From positions 1 to 64,000 of the forward strand of contig CAIJXT010000014.1 in the NCBI GenBank assembly GCA_903824665.1: a stretch of DNA of 64,000 bases, written 5' to 3'. The notes under the pieces were generated by a model, which was not told the DNA's origin, ran no database searches, and was given only the letters and a program-made list of their open reading frames with translations. The position numbers were made by a program, and so were the translations under genes. Shown here piece after piece: positions 15,704 through 23,963 of this stretch (position 1 is its first letter; the number at the start of each line of letters is the position of its first letter). This stretch comes from an uncultured Bacteroidota bacterium (lineage in GTDB: Bacteria; Bacteroidota; Bacteroidia; Chitinophagales; Chitinophagaceae).

Positions 15704-16843
15704 ATGCGAAATGACATTCTGTTGAGGCGTCTGCTGACGTTATTTGTGTGGTTGTTGCCTGCAGTAGTGCCGGCGCAGATGCACGAGCAGCCGTGGGCGG
15801 GTTTTGGTATCGAAACAAATATGCTGGCGGGGAAAGTGTTCAAACACGAAGCTAAATTCACGCTGCCGATACCCAGGGTTACGCTGGGTGTCGATGTCAA
15901 TTTTCTATTGCACACACATGGCAAAAAGGACTGGGAACAGCGGCGGCATTACCCGCGCCTCGGCCTCGCTTTTGCTGCTATCAACTATGGCATAGATTCT
16001 GTATACGGATCTACATTTGGCATTTACCCCAATCTGGAGTTGCCGCTGGTGAGCCGGGGCAATTTGGAATGGACACTGAGAATAGGTAATGGCGTAGGAT
16101 ATGTAACCAGGCGGTACAGCAGGGTTGACCCGGTAAATACTGTGAATGTGGCGATAGGCAGCCATGTCAATGATTTCATTATGGTGATGACAGGGGCTGC
16201 ATACCGGGTAAACAAACACTGGGCGGTACACGCAGGTGGGTATCTGACACACATTTCGAACGGATCTGTACGCAAGCCCAATCTGGGTATAAATGTAGCG
16301 GGTGTACATGCTGGGGTTAGTTATTTTCCGGTCACATCGCGTCCGGCAATACTGGTCAGGGATCTGCCGCCACTCAGATCAAGGTACCTGTTTCAGCTGC
16401 GGTATGGCATGTCGCTGGTATCTGCCAATACGCATGGCGGACCATTGTATTTTGTGTACACTGGTACCGGATATGTAAGCAGGCGCTGGCGCAGCCACAA
16501 CAAAGTTTTTGCCGGAGCAGATTACTCCTATCACCGCAACTTGTATACGCTGCTACGCGACAACAGGTTGTCGGTAGGTACAGAAGCCAGCCAGTCTTAC
16601 AAGAGTGCGCTGCTTGCGGGTAATGAGTTTCTGATAGGCAGGGCCGGCATCATGGTGCAGGCTGGTGTGTACCTGAAAAAGGGCTATTTGCAGAAAGAGG
16701 ATGTATACCAGAAGGTTAGCTTCAACTACTATTGTGTGCAGCGGGAGCATGGCCCCGTAAAGGAATTGTATGTATTTACCTCGCTGAAGGCGCACCTGAG
16801 TGTTGCTGAGATGGGCGAGGTAGGTTTGGGTGTTGGTTTTTGA
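15704..16843 (+). CDS. Acyloxyacyl hydrolase / PagL-like lipid A deacylase family
   Basis: This protein of about 379 residues starts at ATG 15704 (an ATG at 15689 is also in frame). It has a signal peptide ending VVPAQ. Beta strands indicate an outer-membrane barrel. The decisive motif is HISNGSVRKPNLGINVAGV, matching the PagL-family His-x-SNG...PNxGxN pattern. In PagL the His and Ser hydrolyse the 3-O-acyl chain of lipid A. The protein is longer than Pseudomonas PagL (about 150-170 residues), as usual for Bacteroidota homologs, with an extra C-terminal barrel-like half. Actual lipid A activity is unproven. Confidence 0.8.
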   Translation: MRNDILLRRLLTLFVWLLPAVVPAQMHEQPWAGFGIETNMLAGKVFKHEAKFTLPIPRVTLGVDVNFLLHTHGKKDWEQRRHYPRLGLAFAAINYGIDSVYGSTFGIYPNLELPLVSRGNLEWTLRIGNGVGYVTRRYSRVDPVNTVNVAIGSHVNDFIMVMTGAAYRVNKHWAVHAGGYLTHISNGSVRKPNLGINVAGVHAGVSYFPVTSRPAILVRDLPPLRSRYLFQLRYGMSLVSANTHGGPLYFVYTGTGYVSRRWRSHNKVFAGADYSYHRNLYTLLRDNRLSVGTEASQSYKSALLAGNEFLIGRAGIMVQAGVYLKKGYLQKEDVYQKVSFNYYCVQREHGPVKELYVFTSLKAHLSVAEMGEVGLGVGF

Positions 16844-16908
16844 TCTGGGGAAACGTTGAAGCAGCAAAGCCTATCTGCAGAATTAAGCCATACCTGCACT
16901 ATTATAGT

Positions 16909-16916
16909 TAATTTTG
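16909..16916 (+). promoter_or_regulatory. -7 box for queA
   Basis: TAATTTTG lies 25 bp before ATG 16942. Confidence 0.5.
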
Positions 16917-16941
16917 GTCACTGCAATAATGACCGCAAACA

Positions 16942-18171
16942 ATGCATCCCGCTGATCTCCGAATAGAAGAATATACCTACGACCTCCCCGACGACCGTAT
17001 AGCCCGGTATCCGCTGAGTGAGCGCGACAGTTCGAAACTGCTCGTTTTTGATCAGGACGTGATAACAGACGATCACTACAGCAATATCGCAACCCGGCTG
17101 CCTCAGGGAGCGCTGATGGTGTTCAACCAGGCAAAAGTGGTACATGCACGGATACTTTTCAAAAAGCCAACAGGTGGTATGATAGAGGTGTTCTGTCTGG
17201 CGCCTGATGTGCAGTATGCCGATATACCAACAGCTATGCAGCAACGGGGCAGTGTGTTGTGGGAATGTCTGGTAGGTGGTGCGTCTAAATGGAAGGACGG
17301 AATGGAGTTGCAATTGGTCAACGATATTCCGGGGTTTGTGTTGTCTGCAACAATAGCTGACCGGCGAAATGGTAGCTACCTGCTGCAACTGACCTGGGAT
17401 GATGCAAATCTTACTTTTGCCGAGGTGCTGCACTATGCGGGTAAGATGCCGCTGCCGCCCTATCTGCGGCGCGAAGCTGCTGCTGCCGATGAGGCAGGGT
17501 ACCAGACGGTATATGCTAAAGATGAGGGCAGCGTGGCTGCACCCACAGCCGGATTGCACTTTACAGAGGCGGTAATGGAAAAACTAGCTGCCCGGGGAAT
17601 AGATATAGCCTTTGTGACGCTGCACGTAGGCGCAGGCACTTTTATTCCGGTGAAAAGTGACACCATGCATGGTCACAATATGCATGCCGAATGGATAGAA
17701 GTAACAAGAGAAATGGTGTGCTGCCTGCTGGACCGGCAGGGGATGCCAATAGTGGCCGTAGGCACAACCTCGCTGCGCACCCTGGAAACACTGTACTGGA
17801 TCGGTAATAAGGTGCTGAATGGCATAACGCCCGACCTGCATGGGGTAGCAATTGCCCAATGGGAGCCTTATGAAGACAGTGTACAACATACCGCCACAGC
17901 AGCACTGACTGCATTACTGGCATATATGGACAAACTGGGAAAGGATCGCCTGATTACCCGGACTCAGATATTGATTGCACCTGGTTACCGGTTCCGTATG
18001 GTGACTGCTTTGGTTACCAATTTTCATCAGCCACAATCCACATTGTTGTTGCTGGTTGCGGCTCTGGCGGGTCCAGACTGGCGTAAGATATATGACCATG
18101 CCCTAAAGCACGATTACCGTTTTCTCAGTTTTGGTGACGGATGCCTGATCAGCAGCGCTGTTGATGCTTAA
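16942..18171 (+). CDS. queA: S-adenosylmethionine:tRNA ribosyltransferase-isomerase
   Basis: This 409-residue cytoplasmic enzyme begins IEEYTYDLPDDRIARYPLSERDSSKLLV, the usual QueA opening. Other signatures are YAGKMPLPPYLRR, YAKDEGSVAAPTAGLHFTEAVMEKL, VGAGTFIPVK, HNMHAEWIEV and TNFHQPQSTLLLLVAALAG. It moves the ribosyl part of SAM to preQ1 in tRNA to form epoxyqueuosine. Length is slightly above the usual 345-360 but within the long Bacteroidota form. The other queuosine gene in the window, queE, is about 16 kb away, so the pathway is not in one operon here. Confidence 0.95.
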   Translation: MHPADLRIEEYTYDLPDDRIARYPLSERDSSKLLVFDQDVITDDHYSNIATRLPQGALMVFNQAKVVHARILFKKPTGGMIEVFCLAPDVQYADIPTAMQQRGSVLWECLVGGASKWKDGMELQLVNDIPGFVLSATIADRRNGSYLLQLTWDDANLTFAEVLHYAGKMPLPPYLRREAAAADEAGYQTVYAKDEGSVAAPTAGLHFTEAVMEKLAARGIDIAFVTLHVGAGTFIPVKSDTMHGHNMHAEWIEVTREMVCCLLDRQGMPIVAVGTTSLRTLETLYWIGNKVLNGITPDLHGVAIAQWEPYEDSVQHTATAALTALLAYMDKLGKDRLITRTQILIAPGYRFRMVTALVTNFHQPQSTLLLLVAALAGPDWRKIYDHALKHDYRFLSFGDGCLISSAVDA

Positions 18172-18221
18172 TGAAAATTGTAAGGATTACTACTTGAAAT
18201 GAGGCAGCAGCGCCGGGAGAA

Positions 18222-19955
18222 TTATTCCCTGATGAACTTGCTGATATACTTGTCGTTGACCCGGATGATATACATACCCGGCGGAAGTGCACTGATATTA
18301 ACCTCGGCTTTTACAGCATTGTTATTGCTGCTGAATACTTCCCTGCCCATAACATTATGCAAAGTGATGTGTTCTATTTTCTCCGGTGCAGTGATGCTGA
18401 TCGTAGTGTTTGCCGGATTAGGAAATACCTGCAGTCGTGCAGCGGTGGCAGTTGATCGCACTGATGACGGATTGCAGTAGGCCGCAGGCTTGTACTTGGT
18501 GATGAAGTAGGTACTGGTCACATTAGCATTGGTGTATAGTGTGTCATACCCTATCACAAAAGGGTCCATAGCGATGTAGTCGCCACATACGAACAGATTG
18601 CCGTAAATGTCTGTTGCGATACCTGCGTTGTCTTTGCCACCCGAAACCAGTGCTGAGTAATCCATGAGCGCGCCACTGGGATCGTAGCATGCAATGAAAA
18701 GCGGGTCCTGACTGCCTTGCGGCGATGGCATGACGATAGACGTGTCGAGATATACCCCGTTACCAAAGGATGTATCCATACCGCCTGTTACCCATACATT
18801 GTTGCAGGGGTCTATGGCTATGCCCCATATGGCATGGTCTGTGATCTGTGATCCGATAGTCTGCGAAAAAACCTGTGTGCGGATCACATCTCCCAATGCA
18901 TTGAATTTCACCATGAAGGGCGTATTGGGGATTTTTGTGAACGAACCCGAGCCGATTGATGCAACTGTATCTGCAATCATGCCACCTACATATATGTCGC
19001 CGGTTGTGTCAGCAGCTATACTCATTGCTTTTGTATCGCCTGTAGACTGTTTAGCCCAAACCGCAGTGCCATCGGTAGCCAGCTGTGCAACAAACACATT
19101 GTTGTGTTCAGGGCCCGCTGGTGTATAAGAGGCGTTGTAAGTGAGCGTGGTATTTCCAAAAACAATGGTGGGTGAGTTGAATTCGCCGGTGATGTATATT
19201 TTGTTATCGCGGCTGACCTCGATACCAAACGGGCGATCGTAGCCGGTGCTGCCAAAACGTTTTGCCCAAAGCACAGCCCCCGATGGGCTGAATTTGGCAA
19301 TTGAGATGTCGTCATAGCCGCTATTGGATATACTGTAACTGCCAAATGTGAGTGATGTATTGTTGAAATTGGCGGTAACATAAACATTGCCTGTATTGTC
19401 GGCGGCGATACTGCCAAAAGATTGCCTGCCGGTTCCGTTGGCAATGCCGCCGGCTTTTGCGGTCCAGATTATCTCGCCATCCTTGCTGAATTTGACAATG
19501 AAGCAGGTGTTGTTGACTGTAGTGCTGGTACGGGCGATCACCTGACTGCCAAAACGGATACTGTCGCCTGTGAAGTACCCGAACAGGAATAGATTGTCGT
19601 CTTTGTCGGTGGTGATATCTATAGGTGCCGCATTGCCGTTACTACTGGCGAGAGCCCATACCAGATTGCCCTCATGATCATATTTTGCAACGACAACTTG
19701 TTTTTTGTAGAGCTGGCTGTGAAAGTTGTAAGCGCCCAGTGTGAGTGTATCTGCACTGTTCCAGAGTGCAATGTAGGCACTGCCCCATTTATCGGTGGCA
19801 ACAGGCCATCCCTGATTGGCGGAAGGAACCGAATACGCTTTGGTGAAATCAGCGCTTCTTGCCCATTCCCAATTTTGTGCAACAGTTCTCGGCGCAAAAA
19901 ATAACAGCAAGCAGCAAAAAACTACAACCAGGGTTTGTTTCATTGTATTTATCAT
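18222..19955 (-). CDS. T9SS-secreted protein with beta-propeller-like repeats
   Basis: This protein of about 577 residues has a signal peptide ending RTVAQ. The body has repeats of the kind DNxGNVYVTANFNNTSLTFG, DNKIYITGEFNSPTIVFG and DIYGNLFVCGDY. They are spaced about 50-60 residues apart and resemble SBBP/NHL-like propeller blades. The C-terminal 75 residues form a type A T9SS sorting domain: VFPNPANTTISI...GREVFSS...LPPGMYIIRV...KFIRE. The frame opens at GTG 19961, but a -7 box at 19967 favours ATG 19955 or 19943. Ligand and role are unknown. It is transcribed away from the fabD terminator. Confidence 0.88.
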   Translation of the reverse strand: MINTMKQTLVVVFCCLLLFFAPRTVAQNWEWARSADFTKAYSVPSANQGWPVATDKWGSAYIALWNSADTLTLGAYNFHSQLYKKQVVVAKYDHEGNLVWALASSNGNAAPIDITTDKDDNLFLFGYFTGDSIRFGSQVIARTSTTVNNTCFIVKFSKDGEIIWTAKAGGIANGTGRQSFGSIAADNTGNVYVTANFNNTSLTFGSYSISNSGYDDISIAKFSPSGAVLWAKRFGSTGYDRPFGIEVSRDNKIYITGEFNSPTIVFGNTTLTYNASYTPAGPEHNNVFVAQLATDGTAVWAKQSTGDTKAMSIAADTTGDIYVGGMIADTVASIGSGSFTKIPNTPFMVKFNALGDVIRTQVFSQTIGSQITDHAIWGIAIDPCNNVWVTGGMDTSFGNGVYLDTSIVMPSPQGSQDPLFIACYDPSGALMDYSALVSGGKDNAGIATDIYGNLFVCGDYIAMDPFVIGYDTLYTNANVTSTYFITKYKPAAYCNPSSVRSTATAARLQVFPNPANTTISITAPEKIEHITLHNVMGREVFSSNNNAVKAEVNISALPPGMYIIRVNDKYISKFIRE

Positions 19956-19966
19956 TTGCACGAATA

Positions 19967-19974
19967 CAAAATTA
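19967..19974 (-). promoter_or_regulatory. -7 box for the T9SS propeller gene
   Basis: On the minus strand it reads TAATTTTG, ending 11 bp before ATG 19955. Transcription would start almost at the gene. Confidence 0.5.
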
Positions 19975-20086
19975 ATAGCATAACCCTGCTTTGGGTGGCA
20001 ATCAATTAGTATTTATTCAATGTGTTGTTTTAAAGAGACACAAGATAATTAATAGCCATCAATAATTGTGCCATAAAAGTTGAAAT

Positions 20087-20123
20087 GCCCACAAATTCCG
20101 GGTTCCGGACCGGAAAAATGGGC
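20087..20123. ncRNA. Candidate structured element (nested hairpin)
   Basis: GCCCA (20087-20091) pairs with TGGGC (20119-20123). Inside, TTCCGG (20096-20101) pairs with CCGGAA (20110-20115). A-rich internal loops separate the two stems. It lies downstream of fabD on its strand. No known RNA family is recognised. Confidence 0.25.
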
Positions 20124-20229
20124 TAATATGCCCCGAAAGGGTATCTATGCGCTATTACAGCAGCACAAAACATGCCCCGGGCATACATATTGAAAGTATG
20201 TGCATGCAACAAGCAAGGCAAATAGCAAA

Positions 20230-20272
20230 TAAAAATGCGCTATGATGTGTGTTGGTACACACGTCATAGCGC
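20230..20272 (-). terminator. Rho-independent terminator of fabD
   Basis: A 16-bp stem (20237-20252 with 20257-20272, one G-T pair) closes a TGGT loop. On the minus strand it is followed by ATTTTTATTT. It starts 25 bp after the fabD stop. Confidence 0.85.
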
Positions 20273-20297
20273 GAAATATTTGACGTCAGGTATCGAC

Positions 20298-21179
20298 TTA
20301 GCTGATACCTGCGGTTACTGCGTCCCTGCTGATTTTTTTGACCAGTCCCTGTAAAACACTTCCGGGACCAACTTCTGTAAATTCAGTGGCACCATCAGCG
20401 ACCATGTTTTGTACGGTTTGTGTCCAGCGTACCGGTGCAGTGAGCTGATTTATGAGATTCTGCTGAATAAGGGCCGGGTCAGAGTAGGGTTTTGCGTCTA
20501 CATTCTGGTAAACCGGGCAGGTAGGAACAGCAAAGTGTGTGCTGGCTATTGCTTCCTGCAGTTCCTGGCGTGCAGGCTCCATGAGTGGCGAGTGGAATGC
20601 GCCACCAACCGGAAGCACCAATGCCCGTTTTGCTCCTGCTTCCTTCAGTTTTTCGCATGCTATGCGTATACCCTCTATGCTGCCACTGATCACGAGCTGA
20701 CCGGGGCAGTTGTAGTTGGCAGCTACCACGATCTCTCCGGTTACGGCAGCGCAAACCTCTTCTATACGTGCATCGTCGAGACCCAGCACGGCTGCCATTG
20801 TAGACGGATTGATCTCGCAGGCTCGCTGCATGGCAGCAGCACGCTTGGCCACAAGGCGAAGCCCATCGGCAAATGAAAGGCTCCTGTTGGCGATAAGCGC
20901 AGAGAATTCGCCCAGCGAATGGCCTGCAACCATATCAGGGTTCAGGCCTGGCGTGGTCATAAAACGAACAACCGAGTGCAGAAAGATTGCAGGCTGGGTG
21001 ACATTGGTTTGTTTGAGTTCGGTATCTGTGCCGCTGAACATTACATCGGTAATGCGGAAACCGAGAATTTCATTCGCTTGCTCAAACAGGTCTCTTGCAG
21101 CCTGATTTTCTTCATAAAGATTTTTTCCCATGCCCGGGAATTGCGCACCCTGTCCGGGGAACATATATACGTGTTTCAT
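20298..21179 (-). CDS. fabD: Malonyl-CoA:ACP transacylase
   Basis: This 293-residue cytoplasmic enzyme opens YMFPGQGAQFPGMGKNLYE. It has the nucleophile motif GHSLGEFSALIA (Ser about 91), the catalytic His in GGAFHSPLM, and YQNVDAKPY and TEVGPGSVLQGLVKKI near the end. It loads malonyl groups from CoA onto acyl carrier protein for fatty acid synthesis. Length is normal for the family (about 290-310). No other fab gene is adjacent. It ends at a strong terminator. The upstream 295-bp gap (21180-21474) to the divergent permease holds no recognisable gene. Confidence 0.95.
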   Translation of the reverse strand: MKHVYMFPGQGAQFPGMGKNLYEENQAARDLFEQANEILGFRITDVMFSGTDTELKQTNVTQPAIFLHSVVRFMTTPGLNPDMVAGHSLGEFSALIANRSLSFADGLRLVAKRAAAMQRACEINPSTMAAVLGLDDARIEEVCAAVTGEIVVAANYNCPGQLVISGSIEGIRIACEKLKEAGAKRALVLPVGGAFHSPLMEPARQELQEAIASTHFAVPTCPVYQNVDAKPYSDPALIQQNLINQLTAPVRWTQTVQNMVADGATEFTEVGPGSVLQGLVKKISRDAVTAGIS

Positions 21180-21474
21180 TTGCGGATGATTTAACCCTGG
21201 TGAACCTATGAGGGTAAGTAGCCGAAGCTATGGTGATTGTTATGTTTATGTTATGAAACCGGGTGCGAAAATAGCAGTAAAACAGGCAAACAACAAATAA
21301 TAGTGCGGGTAAAATGTGAGCAGTTGATCTGCCATCTGGTCACCGGAGCAAGCTGGAAGTAACAGGTTGAATTGCGAAATGGGCCGCATGGCACACAGGG
21401 AAAAGGTATACTTTTGTGAACGAAGCATAGTATCTCCGGCTGGAATCAGCCCGGCTATATGCGGGTAGTCTATT

Positions 21475-22701
21475 ATGAATCTTTCTTTTTTCATAGCGCG
21501 CAGGTATCTGGTGAAACAGAAGGGTACATTCTCTTCGTTTATCATCAGGCTGGCTATTGTTGCAACTGCGCTCAGCGTGGCGGTGATGATAGCTGCAATG
21601 GCTATTGTGACCGGGTTTCAGTACGCCGTGTCTGAAAAGATGTTTGGGTTCATGGGGCACGTGCAGGTCCGGAATTACAATGAAACAGGGTCATCGGGCG
21701 GCGCATTTGCCGATCCGGTCTATGCCGATCCTGCATTGATGCAGCAACTCAGGAGCATTCCGCAGGTCGCCGCAGTATCTCCGTTTGCCAACCGGCCGGT
21801 GATAGTTCAGGCAAACAATCTGCTGGAAGGGCTGATGCTGAAAGGCGTGGACAAAAACTACCGGTTTCAGCGCGGTATCACCATGTTGGGCAATGCTATA
21901 GATTATACAGACACGAGCTATTCAAAAGACATACTGCTCTCGAAAACTACTGCCGACAGGCTGAATGTAGCTGTGGGAGATACTGTGCAGATCAACTTCA
22001 TCGACGAAAGCATACCCCGCATACGGCGGGTGCGGGTGGCGGGTTTTTACCACAGTGGTATGGAGGATATGGACAAGTTTTATGCGGTATGCGACCTCAG
22101 ATTACTGCAGCGGCTCAACAACTGGACTGCAGACAGCATAAACGGATACCAGCTGGATCTTGCCGATGCGAACGATGCTGATTCTGTGGCTGCGCTAATC
22201 CATTTCAACCTGATCTCGGCTCCACTGGCGGTGTATACTACTGCGGGTACTTATACATTTATATTCGACTGGCTGAAGCTGCAGGATGTGAACAGCCTGT
22301 TGCTGATCGTGATCATGGCCATTGTAGCGGTGATCAATATGGGTGCGGCCTTGCTGATCATTATTGTAGACCGTGCAGTAATGATAGGGCTGCTCAAGGC
22401 ATTGGGAATGTCGTTTGAAACAACGCGTAATATTTTTCTCAGTATTGCTGCCATTGTAGGGGGGGCTGGTATATTGCTTGGCAATCTGCTGGCATTTGGT
22501 ATCTGTTATCTGCAACTGCGCTATGGATTTCTGAAGCTGCCCGAAAACTCTTACTATATGCGGTACGTACCCATACGGATCGTGTGGTGGAAAGTTGTTG
22601 TTGTAGATATAACAACATTATGCCTTTGTATATTTTGCATGTGGCTGCCAACGTTGTATATTCGCCGTGTACAACCGGCAAAGGTGCTGCAGTTTAAATA
22701 A
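21475..22701 (+). CDS. LolC/LolE-type lipoprotein-release ABC permease (FtsX-like)
   Basis: This 408-residue inner-membrane protein has one N-terminal helix after MNLSFFIARRYLVKQKGTF. A large periplasmic domain (about 50-260) follows, then three helices (about 275-400) in the FtsX fold. The opening FIARRYL...FSSFIIRLAIVATALSVAVMI is typical of the LolC/E branch rather than MacB. The family extracts lipoproteins from the inner membrane together with the ATPase LolD. A LolD-type ATPase is encoded 10 kb away (32236-32919), so pairing is likely but not operonic. The downstream gene is 120 bp away on the same strand. Confidence 0.85.
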   Translation: MNLSFFIARRYLVKQKGTFSSFIIRLAIVATALSVAVMIAAMAIVTGFQYAVSEKMFGFMGHVQVRNYNETGSSGGAFADPVYADPALMQQLRSIPQVAAVSPFANRPVIVQANNLLEGLMLKGVDKNYRFQRGITMLGNAIDYTDTSYSKDILLSKTTADRLNVAVGDTVQINFIDESIPRIRRVRVAGFYHSGMEDMDKFYAVCDLRLLQRLNNWTADSINGYQLDLADANDADSVAALIHFNLISAPLAVYTTAGTYTFIFDWLKLQDVNSLLLIVIMAIVAVINMGAALLIIIVDRAVMIGLLKALGMSFETTRNIFLSIAAIVGGAGILLGNLLAFGICYLQLRYGFLKLPENSYYMRYVPIRIVWWKVVVVDITTLCLCIFCMWLPTLYIRRVQPAKVLQFK

Positions 22702-22821
22702 AATCATATGTGCAGTGTCGTAGCCGTGTAGAGATAGATTTTGAGCAGGTGTCCCGACTCCTTATCCGGCGCTGTTCTGTATAATATGCTACTTAGAAAT
22801 AAATAAAAGGAAATCGCAGCA

Positions 22822-23766
22822 ATGAGTAATAAAGACATATATGCCAGATTGTGCAGCCAGCGGAAAGATATTCCTGTGTTTTCACAGCCATGGTGGCTGG
22901 ATACGGTTTGTGCACAGTGGGATGTAGCTATTGTAAAGCGTGGCGAACATATAGCCGGTGCTTGGCCATACCCGGTGGAGAAGAAAATAGGTGTCACATT
23001 GGTACGTACACCCATGCTCACACCTTACATGGGGCCATTGGTATTTTATCCGCATGATCTTAAGGAGAGCAACAACGACAGTTACGAGCACGAAACCATA
23101 ACCGGGCTGATAAAGCAGCTGCCTGACGCACCGGTATGGCATCTGGCGATACAGCCTGGCGTAAAACAGGCAGGCATTTTCAAGCAGCACAAGCTGTACT
23201 CGCAGGTACAACAGACTTTTTTGCTGGAGCTGAAGGAAGATGAGGAAACATTGCTCACCAACATGAAGGACGCGGTACGCCGGAACATTAGGATAGCCGA
23301 GAGCGAGGTAACGGTGACCAACTCGCCCGAACATCTGAAAGACCTGTACAAGTTTCAGAAAAATACGCTTGCCAAAAAGGGCAAATCTTTCAAATATTCG
23401 CTGAAAGACCTCAAGAAAATAATGGATGCCGCACTGGCCAACAAATCCACGGCCCTGTGGGTGGCCAAAACGGCTGACAAAAAAATACTGGCAATCGTTT
23501 GGGCGATGTGGGATGGAGAGACCAGCTACTACTTTATGGGCGGGCAAAACCCGGAAGCAAACAGCTATCGTGCCATGTCGCTGCTGCTATGGCATACCAT
23601 GAAGCTTGCCAAGGCGCGCGGAAACAGTATTTATGACCTCGAAGGCAGTATGGATGAAGGTGTGGAACGTTTCTTCAGGAATTTTGGCGGAGATCGTGCG
23701 CTCTATATTGTGTTGATGAAGAATAAGTCGCTGATCTGGAAGCTGAAGCAGATGGTGCTCAAGTAG
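22822..23766 (+). CDS. FemAB/GNAT-type acyltransferase
   Basis: This 314-residue cytoplasmic protein matches the Acetyltransf_6 (BioF2/FemAB-like) layout. The N-terminal half contains PVFSQPWWLDTVC. The C-terminal half carries LYKFQKNTLAKKG, ALWVAKTADKKILAIVWAMWD, YYFMGGQNPEANSYRAMSLLLWHTMKLAKARG and YDLEGSMDEGVERFFRNFGG. The SMDEGVERFFRNFG ending is typical of this group in Bacteroidota. FemAB relatives transfer aminoacyl or acyl groups to cell-wall or polysaccharide precursors. The actual substrate is unknown. Confidence 0.8.
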   Translation: MSNKDIYARLCSQRKDIPVFSQPWWLDTVCAQWDVAIVKRGEHIAGAWPYPVEKKIGVTLVRTPMLTPYMGPLVFYPHDLKESNNDSYEHETITGLIKQLPDAPVWHLAIQPGVKQAGIFKQHKLYSQVQQTFLLELKEDEETLLTNMKDAVRRNIRIAESEVTVTNSPEHLKDLYKFQKNTLAKKGKSFKYSLKDLKKIMDAALANKSTALWVAKTADKKILAIVWAMWDGETSYYFMGGQNPEANSYRAMSLLLWHTMKLAKARGNSIYDLEGSMDEGVERFFRNFGGDRALYIVLMKNKSLIWKLKQMVLK

Positions 23767-23844
23767 CACCGTAGGGTCTCATATTAACTACAGCCTAAAG
23801 AAAACAAGGTCAAAATTCCCATCTTGGTTGTTATTTTTCCGTTC

Positions 23845-23876
23845 TTGGATATAACACATAATTTTGCGGTAACTTT
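23845..23876 (+). promoter_or_regulatory. Promoter of the giant surface protein gene
   Basis: -33 TTG (23845-23847) and -7 TAATTTTG (23869-23876) are 21 bp apart. They give a leader of about 80 nt before ATG 23964. Confidence 0.6.
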
Positions 23877-23963
23877 AAATTCATTTTGAACCTGACTGTG
23901 TGCAGATTAGTATCTGCATGCCTGTTATTTTTGTTATGTTTTTGTCTTTAATCAGAGATCGAT

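Larger units (their letters stand above)
19962..20297. other. 336-bp intergenic stretch with several hairpins
   Basis: It lies between the stop of fabD and the start of the T9SS gene, both on the minus strand. It holds the fabD terminator (20230-20272), a nested hairpin (20087-20123), an imperfect hairpin near 20184-20211 and a -7 box (19967-19974). No coding frame is credible. Confidence 0.6.

Noticed and set aside
21246-21545. Minus-strand frame of 99 residues overlapping the permease start
   Set aside because: It has no domain or signal, and overlaps the conserved N-terminus of the permease.
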